Of a stretch of DNA of 64,000 bases, positions 1 to 5,783 are shown piece after piece; the first letter of the stretch is position 1; every line of letters begins with the position of its first letter. Below the pieces are notes generated by a model, which was not told the DNA's origin, did not search any database, and saw only the letters and a program-made list of their open reading frames with translations. Position numbers and translations under genes: made by a program. Source of the stretch: an uncultured Aquimarina sp. Lineage in GTDB: Bacteria > Bacteroidota > Bacteroidia > Flavobacteriales > Flavobacteriaceae. The stretch is from assembly GCA_947495425.1 (NCBI GenBank), contig CANLYR010000005.1:1-64000 (forward strand), in the 5' to 3' direction.

Positions 1-275
1 TTAAATTGTTGTGTGGTAACTACAATTTACTGCCTTTTAGCAGTTTGCACAACTTTTTCTAAATGCACAACGGGTTAATACTATTTATTTATTCGTACAT
101 CCAAATTCTTAATTTCTCACTATCATAAACCCTTTTTACTCCAATGAATACAATTTTAGGTTCGTTCACTTCATTATTTACACTGAATTTTCCTAGGACG
201 TTTAAAACAGAATTAAAATCATCTCTCTCTTCTTTCAGTATTCGTAATTCTTAATTCTACATTCGTAATTCCTCA
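1..275. other. Intergenic stretch at the window edge
   Basis: No gene is visible. It holds a weak hairpin (ACTGC at 29-33 and GCAGT at 40-44). A phrase like AATTCTTAATTTCTCACTATC occurs near 105-125 and again in diverged form near 245-280, which looks like the short dispersed intergenic repeats common in flavobacterial genomes. No T-rich rho-independent terminator for the aminotransferase gene was recognised. Confidence 0.4.
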
Positions 276-1349
276 CTATCCTACCTTCTCTTCAATAGCT
301 ACGGGTACAATCCATCCGTGGATATCTTCTTGTTTTTGAACTTTAATTTCGTCTAAAGTATTTTTCATACCCTGACTAACAGGGTTTGCCTCTGGCAATG
401 TGATCAACTCATCTTTATAACCAATAGCTTCTATCATTGCAATAGCTACCGCAGTACCTGTACCAAAAGCCTCTTCCAGTGCTCCTTCTTTAGAAAACTG
501 AATCACTTCATCGATGGTAATCGGGCGCTCTTCGACCTCAAAACCTTTATCTTTTAGTAGTGTAATTACACTATCTCTTGTGATTCCTTTTAAAATTGAT
601 CCGCTGGTACTAGGGGTAATAAATTTACCCGCTACTTTAAAAAAGATATTCATCGTACCCACTTCCTGTACGTATTTATGCTCGTTGGCATCTAACCATA
701 ACACCTGATCATATCCTTTGGCTTTAGCTTTTTCTGTAGGTAGAATTGCTGCAGCATAATTTCCAGCTGCTTTTGCTTCTCCTGTTCCTCCATCAGCCGC
801 TCTTATATATTCGGTTTCGGCATATAATCGGATCTTTTTTGTGAAAAATGGCCCTGCTGGTGAACAAATCACAATGAACTTATAACTCGTTGCAGCTCGC
901 ATCCCTATAAAAGGCTCGTCGGCATACATAAATGGTCTTAGGTATAAAGCACTTCCATCTTGTGGTGGGATCCAATGATGTTCTACCCCAACAATTTGTT
1001 TTACGGCTTCTACAAATAGTGTTGGAGGCACAGGGGGCATTCCCATTCGTGCGGCACTATGATTAAAACGTTTTGCATTTTCTTCTGGCCGAAATAATAA
1101 CGGGGTTTTGTCTTCACCAACGGTAGCTTTCATCCCTTCAAAAATTGCCTGTCCATAGTGTAATGCCATGGCAGCCGGGTGTGTTGGAATTAATGCCAAA
1201 GGTTCTATTCTTGGGTTTTGCCATGCTCCATTTTCATACTCACAGATAAACATGTGATCCGTAAAAGTTCTTCCCAAAGGAATGTTTTCAAAATCAATAT
1301 GTTGCAATTTTGAATCCGTAGTTCTAGTAATTTTGATTTTTGGTTCCAT
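276..1349 (-). CDS. ilvE: Branched-chain amino acid aminotransferase
   Basis: This is a PLP fold-type IV transaminase that interconverts Val, Leu and Ile with their 2-oxo acids; family members often also accept aromatic amino acids. The PLP lysine lies in AKAAGNYAA near residue 195, followed by the EVGTMN motif that holds the cofactor phosphate. The 357-aa length is normal for the long (group II) form. I chose the start MEPKIKI; the nine upstream codons (MRDVPKTII) run into a dispersed repeat near 1365-1400 and are not conserved-looking. It is the last gene of the minus-strand paa-associated series, 132 bp after the E2 gene. Together they suggest 2-oxo acid metabolism. The family is secure; substrate preference is inferred. 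Confidence 0.92.
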   Translation of the reverse strand: MEPKIKITRTTDSKLQHIDFENIPLGRTFTDHMFICEYENGAWQNPRIEPLALIPTHPAAMALHYGQAIFEGMKATVGEDKTPLLFRPEENAKRFNHSAARMGMPPVPPTLFVEAVKQIVGVEHHWIPPQDGSALYLRPFMYADEPFIGMRAATSYKFIVICSPAGPFFTKKIRLYAETEYIRAADGGTGEAKAAGNYAAAILPTEKAKAKGYDQVLWLDANEHKYVQEVGTMNIFFKVAGKFITPSTSGSILKGITRDSVITLLKDKGFEVEERPITIDEVIQFSKEGALEEAFGTGTAVAIAMIEAIGYKDELITLPEANPVSQGMKNTLDEIKVQKQEDIHGWIVPVAIEEKVG

Positions 1350-1364
1350 TATTATTGTTTTGGG

Positions 1365-1445
1365 CACATCCCGCATGCTTCGGGTCGGGCTATTCGCTAT
1401 ATCTTTTTAATTTGATCTGCACTTCGACAAGCTCAGTGTGACAAA
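1365..1445. repeat. Two dispersed short repeats between E2 and ilvE
   Basis: Near 1365-1400 there is a segment containing GCATGCTTCGGGTCGGGC followed by TATTCGCTATATC. Near 1420-1444 there is CACTTCGACAAGCTCAGTG followed by TGACA. Both have the look of multi-copy intergenic palindromes of Bacteroidota. The second is related to CTTCGAGTAGCCTCAG in paaA and to CTTCAACTTCGCTCAGG near 13626. The family assignment rests on resemblance within this window and on memory of such motifs, not on a search. Confidence 0.5.
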
Positions 1446-1481
1446 CAAAAAAGGATGTCACTTCTATCCCTTGTGCATTTA

Positions 1482-2858
1482 TTATTTTATTTCTCTAGTA
1501 GGATCAAAAGCTTCTAATTCATTACCTACTTTGCGTAAAAATGAACCGCCTAAAAATCCATCAACTACTCTATGATCAAAGGATAATGACAAATACATCA
1601 TACTTCTAATCGCTATTTCGTCGCCTTGTTCAGTGGTAATTACCTCGGGCCTTTTCTTTATGATTCCTAATGCCAGAATTGCAACTTCCGGCTGATTAAT
1701 GATCGGAGTACCCATCAAACTACCAAAAGTTCCTACGTTAGAAATTGTAAATGTACTTCCTCCTATTTCATCAGGTTTCAATGCATTATTTCGGGCACTA
1801 TTAGCCAAATGATTCACGTGTTTAGCCAATCCTAAAAGGTTCTTTTCATCAGCATTTCTAACCACGGGAACTATAAGGTTTCCGCTTGGCAAAGCTGTTG
1901 CCATACCTACATTGATATCCTTATGAACCACAATTTTCTTGTCATCTACCGATACATTAATCATCGGGTATGCTACAATCGCTTTGGCTACTGCTTCTAC
2001 AAAAATGGGGGTAAAGGTTAATTTCTCTCCGTGCATCTCCTGAAACTCCTGCTTCACCTTGTTTCGCCAATTTACAATGCTAGTAACATCTACTTCGATG
2101 TAACTTGTTACATGCGGAGAAGTATGTTTAGAGTATACCATATGATCTGCAATCATACAACGCATACGATCCATTTCTACAATGCGATCTTTTCCTTCTA
2201 AAAAAGAAATTGGAGGCGCATTATATGACGATTTTGGAGCTATTGGTTGTGGTCTGCTTGGTAATGGGTATGTTCTGTTTTTTAAGTACTGTACTACATC
2301 ACTCTTGCGAATTCTACCCGCTGCACCAGTTCCAGAAATACGTTGTACTTCCTCGATCGTAAGGTTTTCTTTTTGTGCGATCCTAATTACTAAGGGAGAT
2401 AAAAATGTATCTGACCCTTTCTGTCTGCCTAAGGCGGACATCTCTCCCTCTGGGAGAGAAACTTGATTTTTTTTATGCCTTAAACCTTCCTGATAAGTTT
2501 GCCCTCTCTGTCCTCCGGACATCTCTCCCAGAGGGAGAGAAGCTTTTTCATGTTTTTTATCAAGAGAAATTTCAGAATCTATTTCCTTAGATTTTGACTT
2601 TTTCATTGCTAAGTCCTTATCTGCATGGATTATAGCGATTACTTTTCCTACCTCAATAACGTCGTTGGGCTGACAATGTATTTCGGCAATCACACCATCA
2701 CAAGGAGAAGGCACTTCTGAATCTACTTTGTCGGTGGCTACCTCAAGTATCGTCTCATCTTCTTCAACAGTATCTCCTACATTCTTTAACCAACTAAGAA
2801 TCGTAGCTTTTGATATGCTTTCGCCCATTCTGGGCATTTTTAGTTCTACTGTATTCAT
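1482..2858 (-). CDS. 2-oxoacid dehydrogenase E2 (lipoyl acyltransferase)
   Basis: This is the E2 core of a 2-oxoacid dehydrogenase complex, which transfers the acyl group from lipoyl-lysine to CoA. Residues 1-80 form a lipoyl domain with the modified lysine in EVATDKVDSEV (about K44). Residues 152-195 form the peripheral-subunit-binding domain. From about 210 to the end is the catalytic domain with the active site SFDHRVVDG. The linker at about 106-150 carries two copies of a palindrome-derived peptide (SLPLGEMSGG and SLPEGEMSA). No E1 or E3 gene is in the window. A 16-bp palindrome shared with paaE sits 8 bp before the start codon, and ilvE follows downstream. A branched-chain or phenylpyruvate dehydrogenase role is inferred; the exact substrate cannot be read from the sequence. 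Confidence 0.9.
   Translation of the reverse strand: MNTVELKMPRMGESISKATILSWLKNVGDTVEEDETILEVATDKVDSEVPSPCDGVIAEIHCQPNDVIEVGKVIAIIHADKDLAMKKSKSKEIDSEISLDKKHEKASLPLGEMSGGQRGQTYQEGLRHKKNQVSLPEGEMSALGRQKGSDTFLSPLVIRIAQKENLTIEEVQRISGTGAAGRIRKSDVVQYLKNRTYPLPSRPQPIAPKSSYNAPPISFLEGKDRIVEMDRMRCMIADHMVYSKHTSPHVTSYIEVDVTSIVNWRNKVKQEFQEMHGEKLTFTPIFVEAVAKAIVAYPMINVSVDDKKIVVHKDINVGMATALPSGNLIVPVVRNADEKNLLGLAKHVNHLANSARNNALKPDEIGGSTFTISNVGTFGSLMGTPIINQPEVAILALGIIKKRPEVITTEQGDEIAIRSMMYLSLSFDHRVVDGFLGGSFLRKVGNELEAFDPTREIK
2422..2540. repeat. Two double-hairpin palindromic elements inside the E2 coding frame
   Basis: Copy 1 (2422-2459) has TGTCTGCC/GGCGGACA (one wobble) next to a perfect TCTCTCCC-TCT-GGGAGAGA hairpin. 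Copy 2 (2509-2540) has TGTCC-TCC-GGACA next to a perfect TCTCTCCC-AGA-GGGAGAGA hairpin. Both lie in the disordered linker of E2 and keep the reading frame. They encode nearly the same short peptide on the minus strand, so each was probably inserted as a unit or duplicated. Confidence 0.8.
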
Positions 2859-2866
2859 TTTTATTA

Positions 2867-2882
2867 ACTAATGTTCGTTAGT
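2867..2882. promoter_or_regulatory. Putative TetR-type operator upstream of the E2 gene
   Basis: The sequence is ACTAATGTTCGTTAGT (minus strand ACTAACGAACATTAGT), an imperfect palindrome whose nearest base is 9 bp from the E2 start codon. It matches the palindrome before paaE (ACTAACGATTGTTAGT) at most positions, with identical half-sites. Binding by the paa TetR-family regulator is an inference. Confidence 0.55.
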
Positions 2883-2898
2883 TTAATATATAAATAAT

Positions 2899-3684
2899 TT
2901 ACGATAAAATTATTTCTCTTTTTCTTAATGTATTGCTAATACTATCCCATAGTTTTAATCGCTCCTCCAAAGCGATTTTACTATACTTCAAGGCTTCATT
3001 CCACTTTTCATTATCATTACCACATAGATTTTCCAACATTTTTAGGCTCACAGGTCCATGTTCATCACCATCTAACTCAATATGTCGCTCTAAATAATAG
3101 ATTAGTTTCCTTAGTGTAGCATCACTATTTTTTTCCAAATTTTTAACAATACCTATAAATAAATCCGGAATCAGATCTTCTCTTCCCATGGTAAATACTG
3201 CGGCTGTTATATGTGGTTTTTGTAAATCAATAACATCAAATGTAAAACGCATAAAGTCTTTTACCTCTTCCTTTACGTTGAGTTCTCTAAGGCTCTCTTT
3301 TAGAGCAATCCCCTGAGAAAGATTTTTTAGCAAATTTTCAATCTGAGTAGTATCTGCTTTAATCTCGATCATCGCTTCGATATACATTTCATAATGACTC
3401 ATAGGCTTTCCACCTTCATTACTATCACTTTCTTCACCAAGAACAATTTCATTTATAAATCTACTGATCTCAGGATCTTTTGCAGGTATCCACGGAGTCT
3501 TTATTGTTGTAACATGTAGTTGTAAGCTTTTTAACAATGACATAAAATCCCAAACTGCAAATACGTGATATTGCATAAAAGTTTGAACGTCTTTAATCTC
3601 TTCTATTTGACCATATAAGGAATGGGTAACCACCTTTTCCCTAATTGGTTGTAATTCATGAACTAGCAATTCAATTTTGGTCAT
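2899..3684 (-). CDS. DUF3050 family protein (heme-oxygenase-like fold)
   Basis: The 262-aa protein matches the DUF3050 family, all-helical proteins related to the heme oxygenase/TenA fold whose function is not established. Visible signatures are the N-terminal LVHELQPIREKVVTHSLYGQI and VFAVWDFMSLLKSLQ, and the C-terminal RHIELDGDEHGP, where Glu and His residues could bind metal. I chose the start MTKIELL at 3684, five bases after the paaY stop codon. The longer frame would overlap paaY by 35 codons. It is probably co-transcribed with paaY. The family is recognised; a link to phenylacetate metabolism is only positional. Confidence 0.82.
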   Translation of the reverse strand: MTKIELLVHELQPIREKVVTHSLYGQIEEIKDVQTFMQYHVFAVWDFMSLLKSLQLHVTTIKTPWIPAKDPEISRFINEIVLGEESDSNEGGKPMSHYEMYIEAMIEIKADTTQIENLLKNLSQGIALKESLRELNVKEEVKDFMRFTFDVIDLQKPHITAAVFTMGREDLIPDLFIGIVKNLEKNSDATLRKLIYYLERHIELDGDEHGPVSLKMLENLCGNDNEKWNEALKYSKIALEERLKLWDSISNTLRKREIILS

Positions 3685-3688
3685 TCTA

Positions 3689-4285
3689 TTATCTTTTTTT
3701 AAAGTCTTCCAAGGTCTTATAAAAGGCCTCCTGCATAGGTCTATCTTTTGGTATTTCTCGCAGTGGTTGTACTTCTTGTAAGGATTCAAAACAATCTGCC
3801 GGTAATTGCTGATACAGTTTAGTTCCCTTTGTTTTCCAAGCTATCATTTCGTCACTTACCGCTTTAATCACTTCAGCTGGATTGCCAACAATTAAACTTC
3901 GTTTTTGAAAAACTGAATTTGCTTTTACAAAAGACATTGCGCCTACGATACATTCATCTCCAATTTCTGCATCATCCATAATCACAGTATTCATACCAAT
4001 TAAGCAATTTCGTCCCAGATTTGCACCATGTATTACGGCTCCGTGACCTACATGAGCGCCTTCTTTGAGGACTATCGACTTACCTGGAAACATATGTACT
4101 GTGCAATTTTCTTGCACATTGACTCCATTTTCAAGGATAATTTCGCCCCAATCCCCTCGAATTGCAGCTCCTGGCCCAATGTAACAGTTTTCACCAATAA
4201 TCACATTACCGGTCACCGCGGCAAGAGGATGCACGAAACTACTTTCGTGTATTACGGGTATATATCCTTTGAAACTGTAAATCAT
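3689..4285 (-). CDS. paaY: PaaY, gamma-carbonic-anhydrase-like thioesterase
   Basis: This 198-aa left-handed beta-helix protein has hexapeptide repeats and the three metal-binding histidines expected of the gamma carbonic anhydrase fold (TVHMF, HVGHG, VIHGA). The C-terminal block W-K-x-K-G-T-x-x-Y-Q and the ending EVQPLREIPKDR match PaaY rather than generic YrdA proteins. In phenylacetate pathways PaaY hydrolyses dead-end CoA esters formed when ring cleavage stalls. The DUF3050 gene follows five bases after. A ~100-bp repeat fills the gap on its 5' side. Confidence 0.88.
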   Translation of the reverse strand: MIYSFKGYIPVIHESSFVHPLAAVTGNVIIGENCYIGPGAAIRGDWGEIILENGVNVQENCTVHMFPGKSIVLKEGAHVGHGAVIHGANLGRNCLIGMNTVIMDDAEIGDECIVGAMSFVKANSVFQKRSLIVGNPAEVIKAVSDEMIAWKTKGTKLYQQLPADCFESLQEVQPLREIPKDRPMQEAFYKTLEDFKKR

Positions 4286-4382
4286 ATTTAAATACTAAAT
4301 TGTAAATGATAAATGTAAAAGTTTAAAGTTTTTACAACTCTTCTTAACTACTTTTACATTTTAAATTTTTCAGTTTTATATT
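4286..4382. repeat. ~100-bp AT-rich inverted-repeat element, copy 1
   Basis: It fills the whole gap between the paaY start codon and the end of the four-helix-bundle pseudogene. It contains AAATGTAAAAG (4311-4321) and its exact inverse CTTTTACATTT (4351-4361), then ATTTTTCAGTTTTATATTTT. The same plan and nearly the same length occur at 10323-10420 and 12675-12774. All three abut the start codon of the next minus-strand gene. Confidence 0.7.
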
Positions 4383-4745
4383 TTATTTCATTTTTGATGT
4401 TTTAATACTACTTGCGAAAATTGCAACCAATTCTTTACATTCTTGAGCTATCTTATCAAATTCATCAGAATCTCGAATTAATCGAGCCTCTTTTCATACT
4501 TGTAAATTAACTTGTGATTCTCTCAACTCTTTAAGACATATTTTCATTTTGTGAATGAAATCTCGTCTTGATTCTGCGCTTTGTGCCTCTCCGTAATTTA
4601 ATGCTGAAGAAGTTGAGGAACGTATTAATTGTTTTACTAAATGTTCTGAAGCAAAGTTCTTATTCAAACCACTTGTGTTAAAAATTATACTTGCAGAAAA
4701 CTTAACAAGTCTTTCTTGCAGATCGTATTTTTGATTTAATTTCAT
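4383..4745 (-). pseudogene. Four-helix-bundle (S23/IVS-type) protein, nonsense mutated
   Basis: Residues 1-83 (KLNQKYDLQERLVKF ... RRDFIHKMKICLKELRESQVNLQV) fit the four-helix-bundle family first known from 23S rRNA intervening sequences and common as solitary genes in Bacteroidota. A TGA at 4494-4496 interrupts it. The same frame then continues with KEARLIRDSDEFDKIAQECKELVAIFASSIKTSKMK and a normal TAA, which restores the usual length of about 120 residues. The gene is therefore probably inactivated by one substitution, unless the base is a sequencing error. The function of intact members is unknown. Confidence 0.75.
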
Positions 4746-4767
4746 CTTTGAACTTTATACACTCATT

Positions 4768-5520
4768 TTACATAAACCGCTTCAATGTCTCTTTTGTAAA
4801 TCCACTCAGCGCCAATCTTCCACTAATTACAGCTCTATCGGCCAAGAGTGTATCCCAATGTTCTGTTCCTTCCCAAAATACTTTTTTCATATCCTTCATC
4901 GCCTCTGGATTATAGGTACACAAATGTGCTGCAAAAGCCTTGACTTCTGCATCCAACGTTTCGATATCTTCAAAAACTTTGGTGAATAGTCCTTTATCTC
5001 TCGCCCATTCTGCATCATAAAATGAATTGGCATCAATGGCTATTTGTGTCATGGCTGATAGCCCTATTTTACGTTCTATAGCAGGTCCTACTACAAATGG
5101 ACCGATACCAACATTAAGCTCACTCAGTTTAATCGATGCATATTTTGTAGCCATACAGTAATCTGTGGCTGCTGCAAGACCTACCCCGCCACCAACAGTT
5201 TTTCCTTGTATGCGACCGATCACGAACTTTGGGCATTTGCGCATTGCATTAATTACATTGGCAAAACCAGAGAAAAAGATTTTTCCCGTTTCTGCATCAT
5301 CGATGTTGATTAATTCTTTAAAACTTGCTCCTGCACAAAAGGTTCTGTCCCGTCCACTTTTTAGCACAATTACTTTAATATCATCCTGCGCTCCTGCTTC
5401 TGTAATTGTTTGTGCCAATTTGGACAGAACATCTCCAGGTAATGAATTATGGGCAGGATGAAAAAATTCTATGGTTCCTACTCCGTTTTCTATTTTTATA
5501 TTTACGTATGGGTCACTCAT
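4768..5520 (-). CDS. Enoyl-CoA hydratase/isomerase family protein (PaaF-like role)
   Basis: This is a 250-aa crotonase-fold enzyme. The oxyanion-hole regions are FCAGASFKEL and GKTVGGGVGLAAATD. Of the two catalytic glutamates of classical hydratases, the second is kept (KLSELNVGIG), but the position of the first (GGGVGLA) is glycine. It may therefore be an isomerase or a hydratase using one acid. Its place between paaZ and paaY suggests the 2,3-dehydroadipyl-CoA hydratase step usually done by PaaF, but the sequence does not prove this. I chose the start MSDPYVNIK at 5520, because the preceding seven codons come from a palindromic repeat. Confidence 0.8.
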   Translation of the reverse strand: MSDPYVNIKIENGVGTIEFFHPAHNSLPGDVLSKLAQTITEAGAQDDIKVIVLKSGRDRTFCAGASFKELINIDDAETGKIFFSGFANVINAMRKCPKFVIGRIQGKTVGGGVGLAAATDYCMATKYASIKLSELNVGIGPFVVGPAIERKIGLSAMTQIAIDANSFYDAEWARDKGLFTKVFEDIETLDAEVKAFAAHLCTYNPEAMKDMKKVFWEGTEHWDTLLADRAVISGRLALSGFTKETLKRFM

Positions 5521-5535
5521 CTTATTATTATGTGA

Positions 5536-5554
5536 ATGCACACTTGTTGCGCAT
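5536..5554. repeat. Short palindrome, copy 1 (ATGCRCA-N5-TGCGCAT)
   Basis: ATGCACA-CTTGT-TGCGCAT has 7-bp arms with one mismatch. An inverted near-identical copy lies at 5756-5774. The two bracket a GIY-YIG nuclease remnant. Confidence 0.65.
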
Positions 5555-5564
5555 TCGGTTTTAG

Positions 5565-5714
5565 CTATTCTTTATTGTATTTTGAAAAATCCCAGTTTAA
5601 ACTTAAATCTATCCATTCAGGATTTAGTTCATTGACTTGATTAATCTTCCATTGTTTTTTCCATTTTTTAATGATCTTTTTTTCTAATTGCAATTCTAAT
5701 ACTCGGATGCTTCT
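5565..5714 (-). pseudogene. GIY-YIG nuclease C-terminal remnant
   Basis: No ATG-initiated frame is called here, but an open 49-codon minus-strand frame ends at TAG (5565-5567). It reads LELQLEKKIIKKWKKQWK followed by INQVNELNPEWIDLS. This is the typical C-terminal end of the small single-domain GIY-YIG proteins of Bacteroidota, whose usual form is like REKQIKKWKR...NPEWKDL. The catalytic GIY and YIG part is missing, and a stop codon lies upstream at 5715-5717. It is a decayed fragment bracketed by two copies of a short palindrome. Confidence 0.75.
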
Positions 5715-5755
5715 TTAAGTATACTAATTCCTTGCTGCTTTAATGTTATACATGC

Positions 5756-5774
5756 ATGCGCAACAGGTGCGCAT
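5756..5774. repeat. Short palindrome, copy 2 (ATGCGCA-ACAGG-TGCGCAT)
   Basis: The 7-bp arms are perfect. It is in inverted orientation to the copy at 5536-5554 and lies 9 bp beyond the paaZ stop codon on its 3' side. Confidence 0.65.
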
Positions 5775-5783
5775 CGACATTAC

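Noticed and set aside
1350..1376. Longer N-terminus for the aminotransferase
   Set aside because: The extra codons lie in a dispersed repeat, and the family start fits MEPKIKI.
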